In this document: in pieces, positions 1 through 9,201 of the stretch
How the letters are laid out: each line of letters opens with the position of its first letter
Numbering within the stretch: position 1 is the stretch's first letter
From: Eubacterium sp. MSJ-21
Lineage (GTDB): Bacteria > Bacillota > Clostridia > Lachnospirales > Lachnospiraceae
Length of the DNA stretch: 64,000 nucleotides
Assembly: GCF_018918185.1 (NCBI RefSeq)
Contig: NZ_JAHLPZ010000002.1
Location: 248,001 to 312,000 of the forward strand
Direction of reading: 5' to 3'
Notes under the pieces: generated by a model
What the model was told of the DNA's origin: nothing
Databases searched by the model: none
What the model saw: the letters and a program-made list of their open reading frames with translations, nothing else
Translations under genes and position numbers: made by a program

Positions 1-907
1 GAATTGTTGCGATTGGATTTGCCTTGTCCTGTCCGGCAATATCCGGTGCTGAACCACCGCTTGGCTCGTACATACCGAATTTTGTTTCGTTTAAGGATGC
101 GGATGCCAGCATACCGATGGAACCTGTGATCATCGATGCCTCATCGGACAAGATGTCACCAAACATATTCTCCGTTAATACAACATCGAACTGTGCCGGA
201 TCTTTGACAAGCTGCATTGCACAGTTATCAACAAGCATATGCTCGTATGTGACTTCCGGATAATCTTTGGCAACCTCTTCCACGATTTTTCTCCAGAGTC
301 TGGAGGAATCAAGCACGTTTGCCTTATCAACGCTCGTTACCTTCTTACGGCGCTTCATTGCGATATCAAAGCCCTTGATTGCAATACGGCGGATCTCGTT
401 TTCATTATAAGTCAATGTATCTACAGCCGTCATCACACCGTCTACTTCCTTTGTCTCTCTTGCACCGAAGTAAAGACCACCGGTCAGTTCACGCATAATC
501 ATCATATCGAACCCGCGGTCTGCGATTTCCTCCTTCAAAGGACATGCACCCTTTAACTGCTCATAAAGATTTGCCGGTCTTAAATTTGCAAAAAGTCCTA
601 ATTCCTTACGGATCTTCAAAAGTCCGGCTTCCGGTCTCTTCTCCGGCGGGAGCTTATACCAAGGCGATGTACTTGTGTTACCACCGATAGAACCAAGCAA
701 TACCGCATCGCTTGCCTTTGCTCTTGCGACTGCTTCGTCAGTAAGAGGAACGCCATATGCATCGATCGAGCATCCGCCCATCAGAAGCTGCTCATAATTA
801 AATGTATGTCCAAACTTTTCTCCGACAGCATCTAACACCTTCATTGCCTGTGTGACAACCTCAGGTCCGATACCGTCTCCTTTGATTACTGCAATATTAC
901 AATTCAT
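1..907 (-). CDS. leuB: 3-isopropylmalate dehydrogenase LeuB (3' end cut by window edge)
   Basis: Catalyses NAD-dependent oxidative decarboxylation of 3-isopropylmalate, the third step of leucine synthesis in the cytosol. About 302 of the usual 355-365 residues are present. The reading frame runs open from the ATG at 907 to the left edge. The N-terminal loop KGDGIGPEV, the segment [10 protein letters not shown] and the run [16 protein letters not shown], with the metal-binding aspartates, are typical of the family. The frame is cut just after [16 protein letters not shown], so the C-terminal arm lies outside. The start is set by GGAGGATGAATC before the ATG; no earlier in-frame ATG fits. It is the last visible gene of the leuC-leuD-(zinc ribbon)-leuB run, 37 bases behind the zinc-ribbon gene, and is probably co-transcribed with it. 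Confidence 0.96.
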   Translation of the reverse strand, partial: MNCNIAVIKGDGIGPEVVTQAMKVLDAVGEKFGHTFNYEQLLMGGCSIDAYGVPLTDEAVARAKASDAVLLGSIGGNTSTSPWYKLPPEKRPEAGLLKIRKELGLFANLRPANLYEQLKGACPLKEEIADRGFDMMIMRELTGGLYFGARETKEVDGVMTAVDTLTYNENEIRRIAIKGFDIAMKRRKKVTSVDKANVLDSSRLWRKIVEEVAKDYPEVTYEHMLVDNCAMQLVKDPAQFDVVLTENMFGDILSDEASMITGSIGMLASASLNETKFGMYEPSGGSAPDIAGQDKANPIATI

Positions 908-944
908 GATTCATCCTCCAAATAATAATTTATCCTGTATCCGC

Positions 945-1640
945 TTAGCGGTTGAATAAATGCTTTCTCTTCTTAAAATATACGATGTTACAGATTAACA
1001 TCACAATGGAAGTCGCCAATGATCCATAGTTTGAACTGGAAATATACTCCGAAAGTCCATCCACAATGCTTGTAACACTCGCGATATATGCAATTAACAC
1101 AACCAGGCCTGCCACCTGCATACCTATATACATTGCCGGTCCGGACTTCTTGAAATCCGCAAGCATAAAACGCGTTACAAGTGAGAAAATACCAAGTGCG
1201 ACGTAGCAGATACCGATAATCGTATCCACGCCCTTCAAACCAGAGAAAAAGCTATATACCTGATCTGCATCTTCGCCATAAATTCTGCCGGTAAGCAGCT
1301 GGAATCCATTCCACAATCCAACAAGTGTCGAAACAAACAGCTGAAAATAAATTACGAAATGGAACCATTTCATTCCAAGTTCCGGCTGTGGCTGCTGTGG
1401 TGCCTGATTATACATTCCCTGCTGGTTGTACATATTCTGCTGTGGTGCCTGATTGTACATCCCCTGCTGGTTATACATATTCTGCTGTGGTGCCTGATTG
1501 TACATCCCCTGCTGGTTGTACATATTCTGCTGCGGTGCCTGATTGTTTGCTTGTGCGCCTGCACCGGTATAAGCTCCACAGACTGGACAGGTCAGCTGTC
1601 CGTCCGAAATCTGGTTGCCACAATTATTGCAAACTCCCAT
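945..1640 (-). CDS. zinc-ribbon membrane protein with Gln/Asn/Met/Tyr repeats
   Basis: 231-residue protein of unknown function. Residues 4-21 form a zinc ribbon with two CxxC pairs (CNNC and CPVC). Residues 34-78 hold three identical 15-residue repeats (QAPQQNMYNQQGMYN), followed by a partial copy ending in a proline-rich stretch. The C-terminal half has about four hydrophobic segments, so it should be a membrane protein with a cytosolic zinc ribbon and a flexible linker. A TTG 18 bases upstream opens the same frame but overlaps the ribosome binding site; GGGGAGG before the ATG at 1640 sets the start. It lies between leuD and leuB in the same direction with short gaps, so it should be transcribed with the leucine genes although nothing in it suggests a leucine function. 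Confidence 0.85.
   Translation of the reverse strand: MGVCNNCGNQISDGQLTCPVCGAYTGAGAQANNQAPQQNMYNQQGMYNQAPQQNMYNQQGMYNQAPQQNMYNQQGMYNQAPQQPQPELGMKWFHFVIYFQLFVSTLVGLWNGFQLLTGRIYGEDADQVYSFFSGLKGVDTIIGICYVALGIFSLVTRFMLADFKKSGPAMYIGMQVAGLVVLIAYIASVTSIVDGLSEYISSSNYGSLATSIVMLICNIVYFKKRKHLFNR
1392..1541 (-). repeat. 45-bp coding tandem repeat (3 full copies plus part)
   Basis: Three near-identical 45-base units plus a 15-base partial copy, encoding the Gln/Asn/Met/Tyr repeats of the zinc-ribbon membrane protein. The near identity at DNA level points to recent slippage or unequal recombination; copy number may differ between strains. The unit length is a multiple of three, so changes in number keep the frame. 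Confidence 0.9.
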
Positions 1641-1663
1641 ATATTTTATCCTCCCCAATGAAT

Positions 1664-2155
1664 TTAATTTTCTTTTGCATTGATATAATTGATCAAGCCG
1701 CCATCTTTGATAATCTTCTGCATGAACGGAGGGAATGCCTGTCCCTTGAATTCCGTTCCCTTTGTCTTGTTGTAAATCATACCATTATCAAAATCAACCT
1801 CTACCATATCGCCTGCCTCAATTCCCCTGGCCGCCTCCGGACACTCAATAATCGGAAGTCCGATGTTGATTGCGTTACGATAGAAGATTCTGGCAAATGT
1901 CTCAGCAATTACACAGCTGATACCGGATGCCTTGATTGCAATCGGTGCATGCTCTCTGGATGAACCGCATCCAAAGTTCTTATTTGCTACCATGATATCG
2001 CCCGGCTTCACACGCTTTACGAAGTCCTTATCGATATCCTCCATACAGTTTTTTGCAAGCTCCGCAGGATCTGAAGAGTTCAGATATCTTGCCGGAATGA
2101 TTACGTCTGTATCTACATTGTCACCATATTTATGTACTGTTCCGTATGCTTTCAT
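1664..2155 (-). CDS. leuD: 3-isopropylmalate dehydratase small subunit LeuD
   Basis: Small (swivel) subunit of isopropylmalate isomerase, which with LeuC converts 2- to 3-isopropylmalate in the leucine pathway. The 163-residue length fits the short LeuD/HacB-type family. Visible motifs are [17 protein letters not shown] near residue 10 and [14 protein letters not shown] near residue 60, the substrate-recognition loop of this family. GGAGG is suitably placed before the ATG at 2155. It follows leuC by 38 bases and is clearly in the same operon. The short type of LeuC and LeuD found together can also serve homologous acids, but the presence of leuB supports leucine synthesis. Confidence 0.97.
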   Translation of the reverse strand: MKAYGTVHKYGDNVDTDVIIPARYLNSSDPAELAKNCMEDIDKDFVKRVKPGDIMVANKNFGCGSSREHAPIAIKASGISCVIAETFARIFYRNAINIGLPIIECPEAARGIEAGDMVEVDFDNGMIYNKTKGTEFKGQAFPPFMQKIIKDGGLINYINAKEN

Positions 2156-2193
2156 TCTCTATTCCTCCAAATTCTTAGTATCACTGTACCATA

Positions 2194-3456
2194 TTACTTC
2201 AATTCACATGGGCAGCTGATTTTACCTGTAATCGCAGATGCTGCTGCAACCGCCGGGCTTGCCAGATATACCTCAGAATCTACATGTCCCATACGTCCGA
2301 CGAAATTACGGTTGGTTGTAGAAACACACTTTTCACCGGCTGCCATAACACCCATATGTCCACCTAAGCATGGTCCGCAGGTTGGAGTCGATACGATTGC
2401 ACCTGCCTCGATAAAAGCCTTTGTCAGACCTTCTTCGAGCATCTGCAGATAAACCTCCTGTGTGCCTGGGATGACGATCACACGTACCCCCTTTGCCACA
2501 TGTCTGCCCTTGATGATATCCGCAGCAATACGCATATCAGAGATTCTTCCGTTTGTACAGGAACCGATGACTACCTGATCGATCTTGATCTCGCCGACTT
2601 CATCGATTGTCTTTGTATTCTCCGGAAGATGTGGGAATGCAACAGTTGGCTTTAAGGTTGAAAGGTCAATCGTATATTCCTCATCGTATACTGCATCGGC
2701 ATCTGCCTCATACTTTGTATATGTCTTTGTAGCATGTTCCTTCATATAAGCTTCTGTCTGCTCATCGACTGGGAAGATACCATTCTTCGCACCTGCCTCG
2801 ATTGCCATGTTCGCAATCGTGAAACGATCATCCATGGTAAGGTTCTTGATACCCTCGCCAACAAATTCCATAGACTTATAGAGTGCGCCGTCCACACCGA
2901 TCATACCAATGATGTGAAGGATCACATCTTTGCCGCTGATATATGGTGCTTTCTCTCCTACGATATTAAACTTGATTGCAGATGGCACCTTGAACCATGC
3001 CTTGCCCGTTACCATACCGGCTGCCATATCCGTACTGCCGACACCTGTGGAGAATGCGCCAAGGGCACCATAGGTACATGTATGTGAATCGGCTCCGATG
3101 CATGTCTCGCCTGCAACGATCAATCCTTTTTCCGGAAGCAATGCATGCTCGATTCCCATCTCTCCGACATCGAAGAAATTCACAATTTCATTTTCACCGG
3201 AGAACTCTCGTACGCATTTGCAATGTTCTGCACTCTTAATATCTTTATTCGGTGTGAAGTGATCCATAACAAGTGCAATCTTGCTCTTATCAAACACTTC
3301 CTTCTTATTAAACTTTTCCATCTCATGAATGGCAACCGGTGTTGTGACATCGTTACCAAGCACCAAATCCAAATCTGCCTCAATCAACTGTCCTGCTTCC
3401 ACACTTGCAAGACCTGCATGTTTCGCAAGTATTTTCTGCGTCATGGTCATTCCCAT
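2194..3456 (-). CDS. leuC: 3-isopropylmalate dehydratase large subunit LeuC
   Basis: Large, [4Fe-4S]-bearing subunit of isopropylmalate isomerase (aconitase family). About 420 residues, as in the LeuC2/HacA-type group. The three cluster cysteines are visible in [10 protein letters not shown] (about residue 300) and [11 protein letters not shown] (about residue 360). The segments [21 protein letters not shown] and TFCLPEK-like counterparts of the aconitase fold are in the expected order. Two in-frame ATGs compete. AGGAGG lies only 2 bases before the one at 3462 and 8 bases before the one at 3456, so 3456 is preferred. First gene of the leu operon, divergent from the LysR gene at 3661. Confidence 0.97.
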   Translation of the reverse strand: MGMTMTQKILAKHAGLASVEAGQLIEADLDLVLGNDVTTPVAIHEMEKFNKKEVFDKSKIALVMDHFTPNKDIKSAEHCKCVREFSGENEIVNFFDVGEMGIEHALLPEKGLIVAGETCIGADSHTCTYGALGAFSTGVGSTDMAAGMVTGKAWFKVPSAIKFNIVGEKAPYISGKDVILHIIGMIGVDGALYKSMEFVGEGIKNLTMDDRFTIANMAIEAGAKNGIFPVDEQTEAYMKEHATKTYTKYEADADAVYDEEYTIDLSTLKPTVAFPHLPENTKTIDEVGEIKIDQVVIGSCTNGRISDMRIAADIIKGRHVAKGVRVIVIPGTQEVYLQMLEEGLTKAFIEAGAIVSTPTCGPCLGGHMGVMAAGEKCVSTTNRNFVGRMGHVDSEVYLASPAVAAASAITGKISCPCELK

Positions 3457-3491
3457 AATCATTTCCTCCTGATTCTGCTTATAATATTAGA

Positions 3492-3521
3492 ATCATACCA
3501 TATTTCATCCTATAATTACAA
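3492..3521 (-). promoter_or_regulatory. candidate leuC promoter
   Basis: On the minus strand, TTGTAA (3521-3516) and TATGAT (3497-3492) are 18 bases apart. They place a transcription start near 3485 and a leader of about 30 bases before leuC. The 17-bp palindrome upstream would then be centred near -65, the usual recognition-site position for LysR activators. The -35 box is weak, as expected for an activated promoter. Inferred from sequence only. Confidence 0.5.
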
Positions 3522-3541
3522 TATATAATACGAATACTATT

Positions 3542-3558
3542 TATAACTTGTAGTTATA
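3542..3558. promoter_or_regulatory. LysR-type operator palindrome
   Basis: TATAACTTGTAGTTATA is an exact 17-bp palindrome (7-bp arms around TGT) that contains the T-N11-A pattern of LysR binding sites. It lies between the divergent leuC and lysR genes. It also covers the -35 box (TTGTAG, 3548-3553) of a candidate lysR promoter whose -10 is TATATT at 3571-3576, 17 bases on. This layout fits activation of leuC with self-repression of the regulator. Confidence 0.6.
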
Positions 3559-3660
3559 GTTCAGTTATGTTATATTAAGTAAATGTAACAGCTATTTGCA
3601 GAAATAATCAGATCATAATTCTGAAACATGAATCTGCGTGCATAGAAATGAGAGGATATT

Positions 3661-4707
3661 ATGTTTGATAATCTGAATTATTACAGAGTTTTTTATACGG
3701 TTGCAAATACCGGAAATATCAGCAAAGCCGCCGATATGCTGTTTATCAGCCAGCCTGCGATCTCCAAGGCGATTTCCAAACTGGAGGATGGACTGCATGT
3801 GAAGCTCTTTTTGCGCTCTTCCAAGGGGGTAACGCTGACCGATGAGGGGCAGGTATTGTACAACCATATTGAGAAAGCTTTTTCGAATATCTCGCAGGGA
3901 GAGGACGAGCTCCGCCATATTCACGAGCTCGGCATCGGGCAGTTAAAAATCGGGGTCAGCACCTCGCTTTGCAAGCATATTTTACTGGACAAGCTGCAAA
4001 CCTTCATCTCGGAGAATCCACATATCAAGGTTATCATCGACTGCCATTCCACAGTGAATACGCTGAAGCTTCTGAGCGAGGGTCGCATCGATATCGGACT
4101 GATCTGCAAGACGGACATCCCTGCCGGTTTTGAATATCAGGATGTCAGCACGATCCACGACATCTTCGTCGTAAATGAAACTTACCTCTCCAACCTGCAC
4201 CTGCGGGAACAGGAGGAGCTTGCACCGGAGCCGGTAAATCCGTGGCTGTTTGCCGGAAATCTGACCGGTATTATGGGAAATCTGGATGAGAATGGCGTCA
4301 GAAATGAAAAGTCTGCTGATTCAACTTTCGCTTCGATAAATCCTGCATCTTCCACAGATGAATCCGGATTTGCCATGAAGGACATTCTGGAGAAGTCCAA
4401 TCTTATGCTGCTGGAGAAAAATAACATCACACGTACGCATATTGATGATTACCTAGAGTCGCAGGGAATCCATCCGCAGCAGATACTCGAAGTAAACAAC
4501 ATGGATCTGCTCATTGACTTTGCCGCCATCGGCATGGGCATTGCCAGTGTCGTACGAGAGTTTGCAACGGACTATCTGGCTTCCGGGCAGATCTTAGAGC
4601 TTCCGCTCTCCCACCCGGTTACAGAGCGTACCGTCGGGTTCGTGTACCCAAAGAGCCGTGAGAAATCGGAGGTGTTAAGGAAGTTTCTGGGAATGTGGGG
4701 ATGTTAA
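3661..4707 (+). CDS. LysR family regulator, probable control of leucine genes
   Basis: Transcription regulator with an N-terminal winged helix-turn-helix (residues 1-62; NISKAADMLFISQPAISKAI is the recognition region) and a two-lobed effector-binding domain from about residue 93. At 348 residues it is roughly 50 longer than usual. The excess is a Gly/Asn/Ser-rich stretch at about 184-236, inside the effector domain, after which the family pattern resumes. GAGAGG precedes the ATG. Its divergent position beside leuC with a shared palindrome makes the leu operon the likely target. The effector is unknown; an isopropylmalate would be the usual guess. It converges tail-to-tail with hicB, overlapping by 4 bases. 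Confidence 0.9.
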   Translation: MFDNLNYYRVFYTVANTGNISKAADMLFISQPAISKAISKLEDGLHVKLFLRSSKGVTLTDEGQVLYNHIEKAFSNISQGEDELRHIHELGIGQLKIGVSTSLCKHILLDKLQTFISENPHIKVIIDCHSTVNTLKLLSEGRIDIGLICKTDIPAGFEYQDVSTIHDIFVVNETYLSNLHLREQEELAPEPVNPWLFAGNLTGIMGNLDENGVRNEKSADSTFASINPASSTDESGFAMKDILEKSNLMLLEKNNITRTHIDDYLESQGIHPQQILEVNNMDLLIDFAAIGMGIASVVREFATDYLASGQILELPLSHPVTERTVGFVYPKSREKSEVLRKFLGMWGC

Positions 4708-5099
4708 ATTCCTATTTTCTTCATCAATGCCTCTTGAAGCACCTGAGAGAAATTGATGTCATGTTCCATCGCCGCTTCATTTAACCATTCCGGAATACTA
4801 AGTGTTTTCTTCACAGATTTTGTGTTGTGTTTTTTCTTGTATTGCACCAAATCAAATTCAATCAAACAGGAGAAATCGCCCTCTTGCAGTATATAATCCA
4901 CAGGCGCAGATACTTCCGGCAATGATTTTTCGTTTTTCAGCCGGTCATCAATGCATAATCCCATTGCTTCTACAGCCATCTCGTATGCTTCTTCCATTGT
5001 TTCTCCCTGTGTCATGCATTCCGGGAAGTCTGGAAATGAAATCCAATAGCCGCCCTTCTCATCGTTATGAAATATAGCCGGATAAAAATAATGATGCAT
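4704..5099 (-). CDS. hicB: HicB family antitoxin (orphan)
   Basis: 131-residue antitoxin of the HicAB type II family. Residues 1-75 show the HicB fold (YPAIFHNDEKGGYWISFPDFP, CMTQGETMEEAYEMAVEAM). Residues 95-131 look like a small DNA-binding domain (KTLSIPEWLNEAAMEHDINF), as in HicB proteins that repress their own promoter. The ribosome binding site GAGGAG overlaps the remnant of hicA. No complete toxin gene is next to it, so it is an orphan. It might act only as a repressor or neutralise a HicA encoded elsewhere. The frame is intact. Confidence 0.88.
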   Translation of the reverse strand: MHHYFYPAIFHNDEKGGYWISFPDFPECMTQGETMEEAYEMAVEAMGLCIDDRLKNEKSLPEVSAPVDYILQEGDFSCLIEFDLVQYKKKHNTKSVKKTLSIPEWLNEAAMEHDINFSQVLQEALMKKIGI

Positions 5100-5148
5100 A
5101 GTTATTTCTCCTCAATTTTTTGATCATTGCTTTTGATGTTGTTGGCAT
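5065..5148 (-). pseudogene. remnant of hicA toxin gene (first ~15 codons)
   Basis: A 27-codon frame starts at an ATG with AAGGAG before it and reads MPTTSKAMIKKLRRNNY, which matches the first helix of HicA mRNA interferases (MPxTSKxxIKxLxxNG). After that it runs straight into the ribosome binding site and start of hicB in another frame and stops. The double-stranded-RNA-binding-like core with the catalytic histidine (GSHH region, about 45 residues) is missing. I infer an internal deletion that removed the toxin body but left promoter and start. It overlaps hicB by 35 bases. It could still act as a leader peptide coupling translation of hicB. The match is short, so some doubt remains. Confidence 0.6.
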
Positions 5149-5166
5149 ATTGTTCTCCTTTTTATT

Positions 5167-5195
5167 ATTGTATACGTATTTATACGTATTGTCAA
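5167..5195 (-). promoter_or_regulatory. hicAB promoter with operator repeats in the spacer
   Basis: On the minus strand TTGACA (5195-5190) and TACAAT (5172-5167) are 17 bases apart, a near-consensus sigma-A promoter. The spacer holds two copies of the palindrome ATACGTAT (5182-5189 and 5172-5179) exactly 10 bp apart, one helical turn. This is a typical layout for autorepression by a toxin-antitoxin antitoxin; HicB is the likely binder. Confidence 0.75.
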
Positions 5196-5238
5196 TAAAA
5201 AAAGGAAATGTAATAACCTGAGCACGCAGTCGCAAGAT

Positions 5239-5385
5239 GCTTCGCACTTTTATATGATAACCCAAGCATGCAGCCACAAGTCGCTTCGCGACTTGCCAGC
5301 TGTAGTGCTTCGCACAGAATAATAAACTAAGCAACGCTACTTCGCTTCCGCTTCGCTCCAGCTCAGTATGTTGCTTCGCAACATA
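5239..5385. repeat. cluster of GCTTCGC mini-hairpins
   Basis: Five copies of GCTTCGC lie at 5239, 5283, 5307, 5350 and 5373. At least two are cores of perfect hairpins with a TTC loop: AAGTCGC/GCGACTT at 5278-5294 and TATGTTGC/GCAACATA at 5367-5385. This is the bulk of the only gene-free stretch over 300 bases (5149-5468), between hicA's promoter and the groEL terminator. No T-runs follow, so these are not ordinary terminators. They resemble a small palindromic repeat family. Confidence 0.6.
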
Positions 5386-5387
5386 CA

Positions 5388-5450
5388 TAAAAATAAAAAC
5401 ACGGCGGTTACCACAAGTAAACTTGCGTAACCGCCGTGTTTTTATTTTTA
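5388..5450. terminator. very long bidirectional terminator after groEL
   Basis: A perfect 24-bp inverted repeat (5388-5411 with 5427-5450), GC-rich near the loop (ACGGCGGTTAC) and A/T-rich at the base, so both strands have a U-run. It lies 19 bases past the groEL stop. A second small repeat (CAAGT/ACTTG) sits in the loop. Confidence 0.9.
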
Positions 5451-5468
5451 TATGCGTTGCTCAGGTAA

Positions 5469-7169
<1,701 letters not shown>

Positions 7170-7176
7170 TTACCTG

Positions 7177-7461
7177 TTACTGAACGATTGCAAGAATATC
7201 TGCCTGCTTTACAATGATGTACTCATCATCTCCAAGCTTTACTTCTGTTCCTGCATATCTTGAATAGATTACTTTATCGCCAGCCTTTACTTCCATTGGA
7301 ACCTTCTCGCCATCTACGACAACACCAGGGCCAACTTCAACAACCTCTGCATACTGTGGTTTTTCCTGTGACTGTGTCGGAAGAACGATTCCTGATTTCG
7401 TCGTCTCTTCTGCAACGGACTGCTTTAATACAACTCTGTCTCCTAACGGTGTTAACTTCAT
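7177..7461 (-). CDS. groES: co-chaperonin GroES (10 kDa)
   Basis: Lid of the GroEL chamber. 94 residues, starting MKLTPLGDRVVLKQ and carrying the mobile loop near residues 17-32 (EETTKSGIVLPTQSQ) and the segment VIYSRYAGTEVK typical of the family. TAGGAGG precedes the ATG. First gene of the groESL operon, directly downstream of a perfect CIRCE element, so repression by HrcA is expected with induction by heat. Confidence 0.99.
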   Translation of the reverse strand: MKLTPLGDRVVLKQSVAEETTKSGIVLPTQSQEKPQYAEVVEVGPGVVVDGEKVPMEVKAGDKVIYSRYAGTEVKLGDDEYIIVKQADILAIVQ

Positions 7462-7489
7462 AATATACCCGACCTCCTAATTTTTACTT

Positions 7490-7516
7490 TTAGCACTCAT
7501 ATTGGTTGAGTGCTAA
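7490..7516 (-). promoter_or_regulatory. CIRCE operator (HrcA binding site)
   Basis: TTAGCACTC, nine spacer bases, GAGTGCTAA: an exact match to the consensus CIRCE inverted repeat. It lies between the groES promoter's -10 box and the groES start codon. Confidence 0.97.
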
Positions 7517-7526
7517 CATAATTCTT

Positions 7527-7554
7527 ATTGTACTCATTTTTTTTAAAAAATCAA
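7527..7554 (-). promoter_or_regulatory. groESL promoter
   Basis: TTGATT (7554-7549) and TACAAT (7532-7527) separated by 16 bases on the minus strand, a sigma-A-type promoter. The CIRCE element covers the expected transcription start, so bound HrcA would block initiation. Confidence 0.8.
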
Positions 7555-7665
7555 CCCCTAATTTGTAAATTTAACCAAATGGACACAATTTACCGGACAG
7601 CCTGTAAATAATGTATGAATGCCGCATTGGTTTTATGCCATTTTCCTCGTCGCCATAACAAAAAT

Positions 7666-7696
7666 CAGGCAGAAAAGCATGTAACTCTTCTGCCTG
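7666..7696 (-). terminator. terminator after the DUF6062 gene
   Basis: CAGGCAGAA (7666-7674) pairs with TTCTGCCTG (7688-7696); on the minus strand the stem is followed by a short T-run. It ends the glnS-side gene group before groES, whose own promoter begins about 110 bases on. Confidence 0.8.
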
Positions 7697-7708
7697 TATC
7701 CTGCTCTG

Positions 7709-8428
7709 TTATGATTCTATAATTGTATGATTGGTCTTGATAATCCCCCGCGGCAGCGAATCCTTCGCATTCTTCCACGGCTCGTCCTTATACCGGTAAT
7801 CAAATTTATCGATAAACCAGCCAATGTCACCGTTTACCCGCTCCATGCCATCAAAATATGTCTTGTTCAAAACCTCTTGAAATTCTGCATAGGCATCCTT
7901 CGGAAGCTTCACGCTTCCCGCATCATACAGAACTCCGTAATGATAGGTACAAAAGCCCTTACAGTCAGCAAATTTCTTCCGAAACTCAGGTTCCTTCTTC
8001 CACAGGTGAAGAATCGTATCGATATACCGCATGGATGTCTCCTTCATCCGGTTGCAGATAAAGCATGAATCCTCAAGACGTCTGATATAGTCACTGACCG
8101 AAGAACTCGCCTGCTTCTTGAAAAGTCCTCCCGACACAACCGGTTTTCCCGTACTCAGTGCCTTCAGATCCCGGATTGTCTTATCCGTGTGTGTCTTCAA
8201 CATCAGTGCAAGTCCCAGCCGGTTCTTCTCCGCATAGAGCATCCGCACATGATGCGCGCAAAAGCCCTGTTCATCGGTCATTGCACGGTTATCATCTTCC
8301 ATGTAGCTTGGTCCCATTGTATATTCAATTGCATTGCGTTCGAGTTGCCGGTTCATCTCACAGATCGGGCACTCGCAATCTGTTGTAAATGCATCGTTTA
8401 CCGGAATTGTATACAACTGTTCTGCCAT
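7709..8428 (-). CDS. DUF6062-like cysteine/histidine-rich protein
   Basis: 239-residue cytosolic protein of unknown function, probably of the DUF6062 family. It has two similar metal-site halves: CECPIC (about residue 18) with FCAHH (about 57), and CFICNRM (about 124) with FCTYHYG (about 162). The duplicated CxxC...CxxH pattern suggests two bound metal ions, probably zinc, or redox-active cysteines. No signal peptide or membrane segment is seen. AAGGAG precedes the ATG. It is the last gene of the minus-strand run after glnS, DUF2225 and the papain-like peptidase, but a terminator-like hairpin at 8492-8517 separates it from the last of these. Confidence 0.7.
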   Translation of the reverse strand: MAEQLYTIPVNDAFTTDCECPICEMNRQLERNAIEYTMGPSYMEDDNRAMTDEQGFCAHHVRMLYAEKNRLGLALMLKTHTDKTIRDLKALSTGKPVVSGGLFKKQASSSVSDYIRRLEDSCFICNRMKETSMRYIDTILHLWKKEPEFRKKFADCKGFCTYHYGVLYDAGSVKLPKDAYAEFQEVLNKTYFDGMERVNGDIGWFIDKFDYRYKDEPWKNAKDSLPRGIIKTNHTIIES

Positions 8429-8491
8429 TTTTCGTTTCTCCTTTTTCTTTGTGTCTTATCGAAGCAGGCGCTACCCGTCTCAACCGAAAAA

Positions 8492-8517
8492 AGAGCACAG
8501 CGGTCTTGTTGTGCTCT
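8492..8517 (-). terminator. terminator after the papain-like peptidase gene
   Basis: AGAGCACA (8492-8499) pairs with TGTGCTCT (8510-8517), followed on the minus strand by six T. It lies 7 bases beyond the stop of the gene at 8524. Confidence 0.82.
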
Positions 8518-8523
8518 CTTCAC

Positions 8524-9165
8524 TTAATTTACAATATAATCTCCTGTCTCTGCATCCCGCAGGAAATGCAGTTTGAGATAATTCCTGTAATTACGCAGTT
8601 TCCCTTCATATATGATTTCCAGATCATCACACATCCGGAAATCGCGCGGACAGGTCAGACCCGGTTTCTTCGTAATCAAGGGAATTCCGGCTTTTCGCAA
8701 AACATAAGATACAAACTGTGAACAGAAATAATTATATCTCCGTTCCACGGATTTCTGACACATCACGCCCAGGATCCCAAGATAATTATATCGATAAAAT
8801 GCTTTTTCACTCTTAAATTGTTCCAGTATTTCCATAATCTTTTCATACTGTTTTTTTGTTACACGCAGTCTTCCAATTCTGCATGTGGTCTGGACATCAC
8901 GTCCAAATACCCCCGTCGTGATATCCTCATTGATAAATCCGCAGTCAAACGGATTATGTAAATGCTTTCTTGCAAAGCTGTACATTTCCTTTAATTCCAC
9001 ATCCATCGCCAGTGACGTGTGCGCATATGGTTCTCCTGTCCACAGCTTGATCACACGGGATGGAAGTGTCTGTGTCTTAGATAACACAATATAAACACTG
9101 TACTCTTCCTTATCCGGTTCATACATATGTAAAGGAATGTCTGTCATAATATTATTTGCATCCAT
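8524..9165 (-). CDS. permuted papain-like (YiiX/YaeF-type) cysteine hydrolase
   Basis: 213-residue protein resembling the permuted NlpC/P60 papain fold, in which the catalytic histidine precedes the cysteine. I see the His in GEPYAHTSLAMD (about residue 48) and the Cys in YNYFCSQFVSYVL (about residue 147). Members act on peptides, lipids or amides; the substrate here cannot be told. No signal peptide is visible, so it is probably cytosolic, which argues against a cell-wall role. It is 36 bases behind the DUF2225 gene, so likely co-transcribed with it. The start at 9165 is followed by a second possible start (MTDIPLHMYE) seven codons later. Confidence 0.7.
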   Translation of the reverse strand: MDANNIMTDIPLHMYEPDKEEYSVYIVLSKTQTLPSRVIKLWTGEPYAHTSLAMDVELKEMYSFARKHLHNPFDCGFINEDITTGVFGRDVQTTCRIGRLRVTKKQYEKIMEILEQFKSEKAFYRYNYLGILGVMCQKSVERRYNYFCSQFVSYVLRKAGIPLITKKPGLTCPRDFRMCDDLEIIYEGKLRNYRNYLKLHFLRDAETGDYIVN

Positions 9166-9201
9166 ACCAAATCAATCTGTTATTACAGATTATGCTCCAT
9201 C

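Noticed and set aside
1392-1541. Possible CRISPR array
   Set aside because: Units are contiguous, have no unique spacers and encode in-frame protein repeats.
1325-1963. Plus-strand frame with VVPDCTSPAG-like repeats
   Set aside because: It is the reverse complement of the 45-bp coding repeat of the zinc-ribbon gene; no start signal.
5149-5388. Upstream part of a 107-codon frame ending at 5065
   Set aside because: It crosses the hicAB promoter and the hairpin repeats; only the part from the ATG at 5148 resembles HicA.
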